Below are positions 17,346 to 25,564 of a DNA stretch of 32,393 nt, in pieces. The position numbers and the translations under genes are program-made. The first letter of the stretch is position 1, and each line of letters starts with the position of its first letter. This DNA is from a bacterium (GTDB taxonomy: Bacteria > Oederibacteriota > Muellerivitia > Muellerivitales > Muellerivitaceae): the NCBI GenBank assembly GCA_035549195.1, contig DASZRK010000061.1:1-32393 (forward strand), in the 5' to 3' direction. The notes beneath the pieces were generated by a model that did not search any database, had not been told where the DNA came from, and was given only the letters and a program-made list of their open reading frames with translations.

Positions 17346-17894
17346 ATGGAACACCGCCTCCACGTCTATTACGGTTACGGCAAGGGCAAGACCACCAGCG
17401 TGGTCGGGCTCGCCGTCCGCGCGCTCGGCGCCGGCAAGAAAGTGGCCCTGGTTCAGTTCGACAAGGGTTTTGACGGGGTGAACGAGCACTATTCCGAACG
17501 CAAGGTCCTGCGGGGCCTGAAGGGCTTGGAGCTTTATCCCTTCGGGAAGGAAAGGGTCCTGGGGCCCAACGCCTTCCGCTTCAAGAACGAGCCGGGGGAT
17601 CTCGAGGAGGCCCAGGCGGCCCTGGCCAAAGCCAGGGAATTGTTGGAAAAGGGTGGGCGGGACCTGGTCATCCTCGACGAGATCCTGGCCGCGGTCATGA
17701 CCAAGCTCGTGACGAAAGAGGAGGTCATGGACCTCATTGCCCTTTACGATAAGGACCGCCGCTGTGAACTGGTACTGACCGGCCACCAGGTCTGGCCCGA
17801 ACTGGTGGAGAAGGCGGACCTGGTCACCGAGATGCGCAAAGAGAAGCATTACTTCGACCAAAAGGCCCCGTCCAAGGAAGGCATCGAATTCTAA
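17346..17894 (+). CDS. cobO: Cob(I)alamin adenosyltransferase, CobO/BtuR type
   Basis: 182 residues, normal length. It transfers the adenosyl group of ATP to reduced cobalamin or cobyrinate to give adenosylcobalamin, in the cytoplasm. The P-loop YYGYGKGKTTSVVGLAVRALG (9-29) is the diagnostic CobA/CobO form, followed by VALVQFDKG, LVILDEILAAV (Walker B-like) and the closing ELVLTGHQVWPELVEKADLVTEM and GIEF. The family's usual N-terminal arm is short here. No other cobalamin gene is nearby, so it may serve salvage of imported corrinoid. There is no ribosome-binding site, and the -10 abuts the ATG. Confidence 0.92.
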   Translation: MEHRLHVYYGYGKGKTTSVVGLAVRALGAGKKVALVQFDKGFDGVNEHYSERKVLRGLKGLELYPFGKERVLGPNAFRFKNEPGDLEEAQAALAKARELLEKGGRDLVILDEILAAVMTKLVTKEEVMDLIALYDKDRRCELVLTGHQVWPELVEKADLVTEMRKEKHYFDQKAPSKEGIEF

Positions 17895-18028
17895 CGGCGG
17901 AACTACGGTCTGTTCGCCGCAAGGGAGCGAAGAGGGGCAAAAGGCGGGTTTGATAAGGTGCTTTGTTTAGGCCGGGCCCCGGTGCTTTTCTTCGCAAACT
18001 TCCCGTCTTCGCGGTCAAAGGATAGGTC

Positions 18029-18676
18029 TTGAACACAAAACTCCATTCCCCCAAGCCTTGGTTCTTCCTGACGGGCCTGCTGGCCCTGGTCCCGGTCGCC
18101 AACAATTCGAGGCCCGCCCTCTTCTTTCCGGCCCTACCGGCCCCGGTCGTTTCGACCCTGGCGGTCTTCGGCGGTGTCTATACGGCGGTCCTGGCCTTCG
18201 CCCGGCTTTGGGCCGTCCTCCAAAGGCGGGACAAGGCCCGGGCCCTGGTCGGGGAGGTCTCCGGGGACCTGTCTCCCCGGCCCTCCGCTTCCGAGAACGA
18301 CCTGGGACAGTCGGGGAGGCTCATCACCCGCTTGGTGCGGAATGTGGAAGTGGACCTGGGGGAGATCCGGCCCGATTTTTCGATCGGGTCCTTGTCGCGA
18401 CTGAAACGGATCGTTCCGGCGCTCCTGGAGGAGGTCCTGACCGAGGAGGATGCCAGGATCCGGCTGGGGATCGTGGGGGTCTACCTGGGCGAGACCCTCT
18501 GCCGTTCCCGGGGCTGGCAGTGGGATTTCCGGGCCCGTCCGGACCTGCGGCAGTTCACCTATCAGGCGTCCCGGGTCGTGAAGGACGGACGGTCCCTGGA
18601 GGTCTTCACCAAGGCCGCCGGGCTCATGACGGGGAAGGCCGACTGGGGCGGTCTTTTGCGGGAGATCGGCGGGTGA
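18029..18676 (+). CDS. Membrane protein of unknown function
   Basis: 215 residues from a TTG start with AAAGGA 6 bases upstream. The first 65 residues contain two likely membrane helices (WFFLTGLLALVPV and VVSTLAVFGGVYTAVLAFARLWAVL), then a basic loop (QRRDKARA). The remaining 140 residues are soluble: a helical region (RLITRLVRNVEVDLGEIRPDF, LLEEVLTEEDARIRLGIVGVYLGETL) and a WQWDFRARPDLRQFTYQASRVV segment. No family recognised. Its stop shares bases with the GTG start of the next gene (GTGA), so the two are coupled and probably act together at the envelope. Confidence 0.7.
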   Translation: MNTKLHSPKPWFFLTGLLALVPVANNSRPALFFPALPAPVVSTLAVFGGVYTAVLAFARLWAVLQRRDKARALVGEVSGDLSPRPSASENDLGQSGRLITRLVRNVEVDLGEIRPDFSIGSLSRLKRIVPALLEEVLTEEDARIRLGIVGVYLGETLCRSRGWQWDFRARPDLRQFTYQASRVVKDGRSLEVFTKAAGLMTGKADWGGLLREIGG

Positions 18677-19317
18677 AGCCGGTCCTGCTCCGGCCCTGGG
18701 GCCTCCTGTTCCTGCTGGCGGCCCCCTGCCTTGGGGCGGGGACGCCCCTGGTGATCAAGAGCAAGGTCGTTCCGACCTCCTACCACCATGAATACAGCAC
18801 CGCCCAGATCGAATCCATGAGCTCCATCAAGGCCCCCAGCCGGGCGGCCCATGAGCCGGGGCTCACCCTCTTCGAGTATGAGCTGTCGTTCAATTACGAT
18901 CTGAACCTCAGGTCCGAACGCCCCGGCGGGCCCTATCGCTTCTGGGTCAAGACCCTGAACCTCGAATTCAACGTGAACCGGATGGAAGTCTTTGTCTCCA
19001 GCCAATACCCGGTCGGGTCCTGTCAATACAGGGCCATCCTGGACCATGAGAACACCCATGTGGCCATCAACACGAGGACCTTCAAGAAATATTTGGCGTT
19101 GTTGAAGAAGGAACTGTCCCGGACGGCCTTGCCGACCTCCCGCAGAACATGGACGGCGGCGGACCAGGCCCGGGCCCAGGCGGCGGTGGACGCCAGGATC
19201 AAACCGATCCTGGACCGGATCCAGAAGGAGTTCGCGGCGGAGGACCGGCGGGAGAACGCCAAGATCGACACGCCCGCCAGTTACCGGCGCACCAGCGCGA
19301 AATGCGGGGATTGGTGA
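18673..19317 (+). CDS. Secreted HExxH-motif protein, DUF922-like
   Basis: 214 residues from the GTG at 18673. Signal peptide VKPVLLRPWGLLFLLAAPCLGAG (about 1-22). The rest is predicted periplasmic or secreted. The centre reads YRAILDHENTHVAINTRTF: HENTH is an HExxH zinc-metallopeptidase-type motif inside a helix, as in COG5661/DUF922 proteins. Before it lie beta strands (FEYELSFNYDLNL, FWVKTLNLEFNV), and two cysteines could form a disulfide (GSCQY and a C-terminal Cys). A third zinc ligand cannot be placed, so peptidase activity is only possible. A basic helical tail (about 150-200) follows. Overlaps the membrane-protein gene by 4 bases. Confidence 0.72.
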   Translation: MKPVLLRPWGLLFLLAAPCLGAGTPLVIKSKVVPTSYHHEYSTAQIESMSSIKAPSRAAHEPGLTLFEYELSFNYDLNLRSERPGGPYRFWVKTLNLEFNVNRMEVFVSSQYPVGSCQYRAILDHENTHVAINTRTFKKYLALLKKELSRTALPTSRRTWTAADQARAQAAVDARIKPILDRIQKEFAAEDRRENAKIDTPASYRRTSAKCGDW

Positions 19318-19469
19318 CGCGGCTTATGACCGTGAAGCCGGGAAGGGCGTATGGCCGGGAAAGGTCCCTTCCTTTTGACGATGACGCAGTCCTTGGTCCG
19401 ACCCCGCCCTATTGTCCGGCGGGTGGAACGCCATCCCCCCTGGAACCTTGTTCTTGACGGCTTTTTGGC

Positions 19470-19499
19470 AAAAAAAAAGCTCCCGGTGGCCCGGGAGCT
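19470..19499 (-). terminator. Rho-independent terminator of the cold-shock gene
   Basis: On the minus strand AGCTCCCGG (19499-19491), loop GCCA, CCGGGAGCT (19486-19478), followed by nine T (19478-19470, sharing one base). A strong terminator 19 bases after the stop. The short gap 19318-19469 holds no gene that I can support. Confidence 0.9.
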
Positions 19500-19518
19500 T
19501 TCGCGGTCCTACAAGACA

Positions 19519-19719
19519 CTAGATCTTGCGAACGTTCTCGGCCTTCAGGCCCTTCTGTCCTTGGGTGACCTCGAACTCAACGCGGTCGCCCTCGTTGAGG
19601 GTCTTGAATCCGTCGGTCTGGATCGAGGAGAAGTGCACGAAAACATCCTCTCCGCCATCCTGCGAGATGAAGCCGTAGCCTTTATCGTTCTTGAACCACT
19701 TCACAGTGCCTTGTGCCAT
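19519..19719 (-). CDS. csp: Cold-shock domain protein (CspA family)
   Basis: 66 residues, the exact length of the family. Begins [19 protein letters not shown] and carries both RNA-binding motifs, KGYGFI (RNP1-like) and DVFVHFSSI (RNP2-like), ending [20 protein letters not shown]. Acts as a single-strand RNA/DNA chaperone in the cytoplasm. The start at 19719 is certain from the family; the frame is open further upstream. GAAAGG is about 9 bases before the ATG. A hairpin CCGGTC-GACCGG (19767-19783) stands in the leader just after a TATCAT -10 (19787-19792). The gene is monocistronic, with its own terminator. Confidence 0.97.
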   Translation of the reverse strand: MAQGTVKWFKNDKGYGFISQDGGEDVFVHFSSIQTDGFKTLNEGDRVEFEVTQGQKGLKAENVRKI

Positions 19720-19786
19720 GCCGCGACAACCTTTCACGAAAAAAATTTGGATCCGTCCCGGGCCAGCCGGTCCCGAAGACCGGGTT

Positions 19787-19792
19787 ATGATA
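19787..19792 (-). promoter_or_regulatory. Candidate -10 for csp, followed by a leader hairpin
   Basis: TATCAT on the minus strand. The leader of about 60 bases begins with the hairpin CCGGTC, loop TTCGG, GACCGG (19783-19767), so the mRNA would start in or next to it. No good -35 is seen. Confidence 0.35.
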
Positions 19793-19865
19793 GCCAAAAG
19801 GGCCTAAAAGTATAGGATTTTCATCCCGCTCCGCGCTTTGGATTTACCGTTTAAGGCGCGTGGGC

Positions 19866-20402
19866 TCAAGGCGCGTCCTCGTCCTTTTCGGGCAGGGATC
19901 CATAGGACCCCACGGTTTCCTTGAGGGCGGGCAGGTCCTCGTGGAGCACCTGGACATTGGGACAGGAGAGGACAAAGAGGATGACACGGTCTTCCTCCCC
20001 CACATAGGCCACGGCCTCGCAGGTGCCGTCCTTGAGCCGGGTGTAGAGATAGACCGGCACCGAGCGCAATTGTTTGGTCGAAAGGATCGGACCTTTCAGG
20101 ATCTCCATCTTGGGGTTCGAGGCCTTGCCGTCCTGCGCGTCCTTTTGGACCAGGTCCTGGACGGTCTTGACCTTCCCGCCCAGCCCGAACGTCGAAAGGG
20201 TGATGACCGAATCGGCCTTGTAGTAGGAGGAGCCTTGCGGGTAGAGGACCAGGTCGGCCTCGACCTGGGAAGCCAGGGACCGGTCCAGGACCCATCCCAC
20301 GGGCGCGTCCAGGGAATAGGAAAAGCCGTCCCCCTGGATCCACTCGGCCCGGAGGGGCAAGGCCAGGATGAAAAGGAAAAGACAAGCGGGTATGCAGCGC
20401 AT
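19866..20402 (-). CDS. Secreted protein of unknown function
   Basis: 178 residues. Signal peptide MRCIPACLFLFILALPLRAEW (cleavage after LRA, about residue 19). Mature part starts IQGDGFSYSLDAPVGWVLDRS, then alternates strands and short helices (ADSVITLSTFGLG, VYLYTRLKDGTCEAVAYVGEEDRVILFVLSCP), with two cysteines that may pair. The opening FSYSLDAPVGWVLD has the look of small PsbP/DUF1795-like periplasmic domains, which begin with a short 'YxxxxPxGW' strand; I hold that as a suggestion. It ends in an acidic tail. Monocistronic, with a -10 candidate upstream; no functional partner nearby. Confidence 0.75.
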   Translation of the reverse strand: MRCIPACLFLFILALPLRAEWIQGDGFSYSLDAPVGWVLDRSLASQVEADLVLYPQGSSYYKADSVITLSTFGLGGKVKTVQDLVQKDAQDGKASNPKMEILKGPILSTKQLRSVPVYLYTRLKDGTCEAVAYVGEEDRVILFVLSCPNVQVLHEDLPALKETVGSYGSLPEKDEDAP

Positions 20403-20437
20403 CGGGCGGGTCTCCGTTCGGTCCTAGGATGGGAAGT

Positions 20438-20443
20438 ATCATA
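20438..20443 (-). promoter_or_regulatory. Candidate -10 for the secreted protein gene
   Basis: TATGAT on the minus strand, 36 bases upstream of the ATG at 20402; identical to the -10 candidates at 5221 and 7928. The rest of the 20403-20640 gap shows no gene. Confidence 0.35.
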
Positions 20444-20640
20444 GACCGGGAAAGGGCCTTCCGCTGGGTCCGGTCGGGGTTTACCGGTGCCCGGGGGGAC
20501 CGAGGGTCCGGGCGATGGACGACACTTTGGGATGGTCCGGCGTCCAATACCTTGGCGGGGTCACATCCCGGCCGGGGTAAGGTAGGATGAAGTAGCGCAG
20601 GAAGGATGCGGGGATCACGCGTGGGAAAGAGGGGGATGGA

Positions 20641-23600
20641 ATGAGGAATGTCCTGGGGGTTTTGGTCTTGATGGCGCTGGCGGCGGTCCGCTCCTTCGCC
20701 GCCGATGCGGCCTCGATGAACTGGCTGGTGAACGGGGATTTCAGGTCCCAGGGCGGCTGGAACAACAGCCCCACCCTGGTGGATGGCCCAGAGGGCTTTC
20801 CGGCGGCCTTCCTGGAGAACAAAAGCCCCATGTGGACCGAGTTCAGCCAGCGGGTGGACCTGCCCCAACCCCTGCCCCCCGCCCTCGAGGTCTCGGGATG
20901 GCTCAAGACGGAGAACGTGGTCAAGGGCCCGAACGATTGGGAAGTGGCCCGCATCACCATCGTCTTCTACGACGCCAACGGCAAACGCGCCGGGGATTGG
21001 CCCGCTCCCATCGCCAATGTGCAGGGCACCCATGATTGGGAATACTATTCCAACCAGTTCACCCCTCCGCCGGGAACGGCCTGGGTCACCACCGAGATCT
21101 CGCTGGGGAACTGCACGGGCAAGGCCTGGTTCAGCCGCCTGGCCCTCACTGTTTACGACTATGACCAGAAGCCCCTGGCCCCGGGCCAACCCACCCATCC
21201 GGACCGGAAGGCCCCCTCGGACGTCCGTTCGGACAACTGGCTGCTCAACCCAGGCTTCGAGATGCCGGGCGGCGGCGATTGGGGGCAGGCCCGCATCGGG
21301 AGCCCCGGCCACGACTCGATCCATTGCCTGGTGGAATCCAACGACAGCCCGGCCTGGACCCTGGCCAGCCAGAACGTTTCCTTCAAGGATAAGCATCCGG
21401 TCTTCGTGGTCTATTCGGGTTGGGTCAAGACCAAGGGCGTCACCGTGGGCGCGAACAACTGGGAAACGGCCCGCCTGGGGATCGACTTCCGGGACGACCA
21501 GAACAAGCAGGTGGGCGGATGGCAGGATTCGGTCTGCAAAGTGGTCGGTGACAGCGACTGGGCCTATTACGAGAAGAAATACGCCGTTCCCACCGGGGCC
21601 ACCCAGGCCCAGGTGGACGCGGGGCTGGGCAATTGCGTGGGCAAGGGCTGGTTCGACGACCTGGCCCTGAAGCTCCTGGACGCTGACGGCAAGGCCATCA
21701 CGACCCTGCTGGTCACCGAGCAGAGGTCCGACACCTCCGATTGGTACGCCTATACCCCGCCCAAGGACCCGGCCGACGCGCCGCTCGACCTCTCCTTCCT
21801 CAACGACCGACCCGCCGGGAAGCACGGCTTCGTCACCGTGAAGGACGGCCATTTCACCTTCGCCGACGGCACCCGGGTGCGTTTCTGGGGGAGCGACTTG
21901 GTGGGGCCCAATAATTTCCCCACCCACGCCCAGGCCGACGCCCTGGCCGTGCGGCTCTCCAAGCTGGGGGTCAACCTCATGCGCTTCCACATGCCCGAGG
22001 CCAGTTGGAGCCCGGACAACAACTTCTTCGATCCCAAGGCCGACAACACCCTCACCCTCAAGCCCGAGCAGGTCGAGAAGTTCGACTACCTCCTGGCGGC
22101 CTTGAAGAAGAACGGCATCTATTTCTACCCCGACTGGCTGGTGGACCGGAAGTTCAAGGAAGGGGACGGGGTGATGGCCTGGCAGGACCTGGGAGCGGGC
22201 GCCAAGGGGGTCATCCATTTCGACCCCAAGGTCATCGAGCTCACGAAGAAGTACGCCCAGGAGCTCATCGGCCACGTGAACCCCTACACGGGCCTCGCCT
22301 TGAAGGACGACCCGGCCTATGTGGGCAACGAGATCGCGAACGAGTCCTCGATCTTCTCGGGGTTCGGCGCGCAGGATTTCCCCGAGCCCTACTGGGACGA
22401 ACTGCAGAAGATGTATTCGGCCGCCGGCGGACCGGGCGCCATCACCCGTTTCAAGTTCGACTGGGAGACCCAGAAACTGGTGCCGGTGAAGGATCCCGAG
22501 AACGCCGACGCCACCTTGAAGTTCCTCCTGGCGCAGGTGACCCGGGCGGACCGGGACATGAAGGAATTCCAGGCGGGCTTGAGCCCCCATGCCCTCTTGA
22601 CCGGCAGCAACATGGGCCTGCCGGTGCTGGGCTCCATCCGCTCGGACGCCACGCTCGACTTCATGGACACCCACGCCTATTGGGACCATCCCCAGATCTG
22701 GAACATCGCCGGGGGCTGGCAGAACGTGGCCCACGCGCCCATGAACAACACCTCCCAGCTCTTGAGCCCCTTCCAGGGTTCGCTGGTCTTCGGCCTGTCG
22801 AACGACGCGGTGGAGGACAAACCCCTCATCGTCACCGAGTGGAACGACTGTTTCCCCAACGAGTACCGCCTCGAAGGGCCGATGCTCATGGCCGCCTACG
22901 GGAGCCTGCAGGATTGGGACGGCATGCTCCAGTTCGACCACGGCATCGACGTGCCCGGGACGGTGCGCATGACCAATTTCGACATCAACAACCGGGTGGA
23001 CGACCAGCCCCTCTTCCAGGCGGGGGCGCTCATCTTCCGCCTGGGCTACCTGAAGGCCTCCCCGGTGACGGTGGTGGAACCCCTCTCGGACAAGGACGTG
23101 CTTTCCAACGGCATGAAGAGCGATTGGCTCTTCGACCATCCCTGGCTGCCCTATGTGGCCCGGGTGGTGAAGAAGTTCACGGGGAAGGGGGAGGGGAAGC
23201 CCGCCGACATCGCGTCCATCGAGAAGCTCTATGACGCCTCGGGCAAGCGGGTGGATAGCGTGACCGGGGAGGAATCCCTCGACTTCGACAAGGGCATCCT
23301 CAAGATCGATAGCCCCAAGGCCCAGGGCTTGGTGGGGAACATCGGGGTGGAGCAAGTTTTGGGGACCAGCGGCTTCACGATGAAGCTGGCCAAGCGCAAC
23401 CCTTTTGCGGCGGTGGTGGCCCTGTCCTTGGACCGGCAACCCTTGGACCGTTCCAAGACCTTTATCGTCATCGCCCAGGCCCGGGCCGAGAACAGCGGCC
23501 AGGTCTATAACCCCACCCGCACCGCGCTCAAGGAGGCGGGCGGCCCGCCCATCCTCCAGCAGGGGGTCGAGGGGGCGCTGTCCATCCGGGTCGGGGCTTC

Positions 23601-23748
23601 CGCCCGGTTCGCGGTCTATCCCCTGGACGAGTCGGGGCACCGGAAGGCCGCGGTCCCGGCGAAGGTGGAGAAGGGCGCCTTGAAGTTCTCCATCTCGCCC
23701 AAGGACCATACGTCCTATTACTGGGTGACGGCGGTCGACAAGAAGTGA
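20641..23748 (+). CDS. Large secreted clan GH-A glycoside hydrolase with two carbohydrate-binding-like domains
   Basis: 1035 residues with a signal peptide (MRNVLGVLVLMALAAVRSFA, 1-20). Two homologous beta-sandwich modules follow, about 26-185 and 200-360, each opening with NWL(V/L)N-G(D/F) and sharing WL/VKT...NDWE/NNWE, DWxYY and GNCxGKxWF. They resemble CBM4/9-type binding modules. From about 375 to 850 lies a TIM barrel: FVTVKDGHFTFADGTRVRFWGSDL, GVNLMRFHMPE, EIANES (564-569) with Glu568 as likely acid/base, and VTEWND with Glu733 as likely nucleophile. That pair places it in clan GH-A (GH5-like). A C-terminal beta domain (about 910-1035) ends the protein. Substrate not deducible; likely a beta-linked polysaccharide. 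Shine-Dalgarno GAGGGGGA. Ends 3 bases from the convergent neighbour. Confidence 0.85.
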   Translation: MRNVLGVLVLMALAAVRSFAADAASMNWLVNGDFRSQGGWNNSPTLVDGPEGFPAAFLENKSPMWTEFSQRVDLPQPLPPALEVSGWLKTENVVKGPNDWEVARITIVFYDANGKRAGDWPAPIANVQGTHDWEYYSNQFTPPPGTAWVTTEISLGNCTGKAWFSRLALTVYDYDQKPLAPGQPTHPDRKAPSDVRSDNWLLNPGFEMPGGGDWGQARIGSPGHDSIHCLVESNDSPAWTLASQNVSFKDKHPVFVVYSGWVKTKGVTVGANNWETARLGIDFRDDQNKQVGGWQDSVCKVVGDSDWAYYEKKYAVPTGATQAQVDAGLGNCVGKGWFDDLALKLLDADGKAITTLLVTEQRSDTSDWYAYTPPKDPADAPLDLSFLNDRPAGKHGFVTVKDGHFTFADGTRVRFWGSDLVGPNNFPTHAQADALAVRLSKLGVNLMRFHMPEASWSPDNNFFDPKADNTLTLKPEQVEKFDYLLAALKKNGIYFYPDWLVDRKFKEGDGVMAWQDLGAGAKGVIHFDPKVIELTKKYAQELIGHVNPYTGLALKDDPAYVGNEIANESSIFSGFGAQDFPEPYWDELQKMYSAAGGPGAITRFKFDWETQKLVPVKDPENADATLKFLLAQVTRADRDMKEFQAGLSPHALLTGSNMGLPVLGSIRSDATLDFMDTHAYWDHPQIWNIAGGWQNVAHAPMNNTSQLLSPFQGSLVFGLSNDAVEDKPLIVTEWNDCFPNEYRLEGPMLMAAYGSLQDWDGMLQFDHGIDVPGTVRMTNFDINNRVDDQPLFQAGALIFRLGYLKASPVTVVEPLSDKDVLSNGMKSDWLFDHPWLPYVARVVKKFTGKGEGKPADIASIEKLYDASGKRVDSVTGEESLDFDKGILKIDSPKAQGLVGNIGVEQVLGTSGFTMKLAKRNPFAAVVALSLDRQPLDRSKTFIVIAQARAENSGQVYNPTRTALKEAGGPPILQQGVEGALSIRVGASARFAVYPLDESGHRKAAVPAKVEKGALKFSISPKDHTSYYWVTAVDKK

Positions 23749-23751
23749 TCC

Positions 23752-24993
23752 TTAGGCCTCGAAGCGGGCGGCCCAGGCCTTGGGCCCCAAGGGGCAAAGG
23801 TCCTTGGGCTTCTTGAACAGCCGGCTCCGGACCCTCGCCACGACGTCATAGGCTCGGTCCCTCCAGGCCCGAGGGACCAGCCGCCCTTTCCAGGCCATCA
23901 GGCGCCACAGCCCTCCCATTGTTTCCAATAGAAAGAGCACCGCGTCGGAACGGGTCAACAGGATCCCACCGGGGGTCCGGACCACCAGGCTGTCGGGAAG
24001 CCCGGCGCGGACCTTGGCCGGGACCATTCTTTTAAATGCCTTCCCCTGGAGCGGCGCGAATCGGAAGGCCGGTTGTTGCCGGTCCTCCGCCAGGATGAAC
24101 ACCACCGTCCGGTGGCAAAGCCCGCAGGCTCCGTCATAAAAGAGGACCGGCGTCCCCTCGACCTTCCGGGGCTTGATCCATCCTGGGTCGAAGAGGAAGC
24201 CTTGCACGACCAGCATCCCCAAGGTCAGTTCGGGGAAGTCCAAGACCGCCAGGATCACCAGGTGCATCCAGGTGACGGCGGCCCAAACCCAGGGCCTGAG
24301 GACCCGGAACAAGGCCAGGGGACCGTTCAGGAATTCCAGCAGCAACACGCCGAAGCCTAAGGCCGCCAGGAGCGGGGCGGGCAGGGCGGCCAAGAGATGC
24401 GCCGCGGAATTGTCCCGGGCCATGGGATGTTGAAGGATCCAGGACAGGGCCGTGCCGTCGGTCCAGGAATGGGTGAAGGCCTTCCGGTAACCGCTGTAGG
24501 AATAGGTCCAGGAGACCACCAGCCAGGCCGCGCCATAAAGGGCGGATGGAAAGCTCCAAGAGGCGCCCCGGTCGGACAGGCGCCGGGCTTCCCAGGAACC
24601 ATAAGGCGCCCGGGGCAGGCAGGCGTGGGCCAAGAGGAGCCATCCGAGGTAGGGGAGGTGGGGATTGAGGATGAGCGGGTTGCGGTCCAGCAGGCAGGCG
24701 CCGATGAGCCAAAGGAAGACCGCGGCCCAACGGTCCCAAAGCCCGATGGCCAGGCAAATCCCGGCCAAGACTCCGGATGCCAGGAAGAGGCCGATGAACC
24801 CCGGGCTGTTCCAATAGGCGAGCGGGTTCGGAAAGAAAGAAAAGGCATGGCTTTGAGCGGCGAGGGCCAGGGCGCCTTGGCTTGAAAAGAGCTCCGTCCC
24901 CCAAGGGATGAGCCTTAGGAAGTGAAGGGCCATGAAGAGGCCCAGCAGGGCGCGGAAGAGGCTGTATTGTCCGCCGGTCCATTGGTTCCTCAA
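23752..24993 (-). CDS. HTTM-DCC fusion membrane protein
   Basis: 413 residues. Residues about 1-275 form a multi-helix membrane region (e.g. FRALLGLFMALHFLRL, FIGLFLASGVLAGICLAIGLW) of HTTM type, the horizontally transferred relative of vitamin K-dependent gamma-carboxylase. WTYSYSGYRKAFTHSWTDGTAL near 162-182 matches its core, with Lys170 in SGYRKAF. Residues about 280-400 are a DCC (DUF393) thiol domain: PVLFYDGACGLCHRTVVFIL with the DxxCxxC at 287-293. The two together in one chain suggest a redox step coupled to the membrane enzyme (inference). Its start overlaps the preceding secreted-protein gene by 4 bases. Confidence 0.83.
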   Translation of the reverse strand: MRNQWTGGQYSLFRALLGLFMALHFLRLIPWGTELFSSQGALALAAQSHAFSFFPNPLAYWNSPGFIGLFLASGVLAGICLAIGLWDRWAAVFLWLIGACLLDRNPLILNPHLPYLGWLLLAHACLPRAPYGSWEARRLSDRGASWSFPSALYGAAWLVVSWTYSYSGYRKAFTHSWTDGTALSWILQHPMARDNSAAHLLAALPAPLLAALGFGVLLLEFLNGPLALFRVLRPWVWAAVTWMHLVILAVLDFPELTLGMLVVQGFLFDPGWIKPRKVEGTPVLFYDGACGLCHRTVVFILAEDRQQPAFRFAPLQGKAFKRMVPAKVRAGLPDSLVVRTPGGILLTRSDAVLFLLETMGGLWRLMAWKGRLVPRAWRDRAYDVVARVRSRLFKKPKDLCPLGPKAWAARFEA

Positions 24994-25457
24994 GGGCAGC
25001 CGCCATCGAGGGGGAAGTCGGCCTCGGGGAAAAGGGAGACGCCGGGGGTCATGATGCGGATGCGGGCGGGCCAGCGGACCGTGGACCGGTCGATGCCCAT
25101 TTCCGCCAGGAGGGGACCGCAGAGGGCGTAACGCTTGACCGACCCGGTCATGGAATGGGGGTCGTCCCAGTTGCCCGTCAATATCCGCAGGTACATGCTG
25201 CGGCGGGCGAGGGGACCGGGGATGCGGTCCAGGACCGAAGGGCCCAGGCGATCTTGATGCTCAGTGCCCGCCTGGTCGGTCCAATCCAGGTAGTAGCGGC
25301 AGGCGAAGCTCTCCACGCCGTTGGAGCGGCAAAAGACCTGCGGGGCCGGGGCGGCGTCGGTGGCCAGGGCGGCTTGGCCCAGGCCCTGCCAATGGAGGAG
25401 ATCCCCGGTGACCTGGGAAAGACCCAGGAGCAGGAGGAACAAGGCCCGGACCCTCAT
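24990..25457 (-). CDS. Small secreted protein coupled to HTTM-DCC
   Basis: 155 residues with an N-terminal signal sequence (MRVRALFLLLLGLSQVTG, about 1-18). Mature part has four to five cysteines (VFCRSNGVESFACRYYLDW, ALCGPLL, GGCP) that could form disulfides. No known family; the tail includes TPGVSLFPEADFPLDGGCP. It overlaps the HTTM-DCC start by 4 bases (ATGA), so it is the first gene of a two-gene unit and a natural candidate substrate or partner of that membrane enzyme. A TAGAAT -10-like sequence stands upstream on this strand. Its 5' side is bounded by the mobile element at 25499. Confidence 0.7.
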   Translation of the reverse strand: MRVRALFLLLLGLSQVTGDLLHWQGLGQAALATDAAPAPQVFCRSNGVESFACRYYLDWTDQAGTEHQDRLGPSVLDRIPGPLARRSMYLRILTGNWDDPHSMTGSVKRYALCGPLLAEMGIDRSTVRWPARIRIMTPGVSLFPEADFPLDGGCP

Positions 25458-25498
25458 GGATTCCCCTTTCGAAGCACTCCCGCGATTCTATCGAAAGA

Positions 25499-25540
25499 CC
25501 TCCTCCCCACAAAGGGGCCAGGCCTACATTTTACACTTTA
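25499..25540. repeat. Left inverted repeat of the REPtron
   Basis: Runs from CCTCCTCCCC to ACACTTTA; perfectly complementary over 42 bases to 26502-26543. Hairpin CCCC (25505-25508), ACAAA, GGGG (25514-25517), with CTAC at 25524-25527. Confidence 0.9.
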
Positions 25541-25564
25541 CCGATCCAGGAGGACGGATAAAAT

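Noticed and set aside
17895-18028. tRNA or small RNA in the gap after cobO
   Set aside because: No cloverleaf or anticodon arm can be drawn; only a weak CCGG/CCGG palindrome is present.
19804-23709. 1301-codon open frame opposite the glycoside hydrolase
   Set aside because: It has Gly/His/Arg-rich composition without domains; the plus-strand protein has a signal peptide, catalytic motifs and an RBS.
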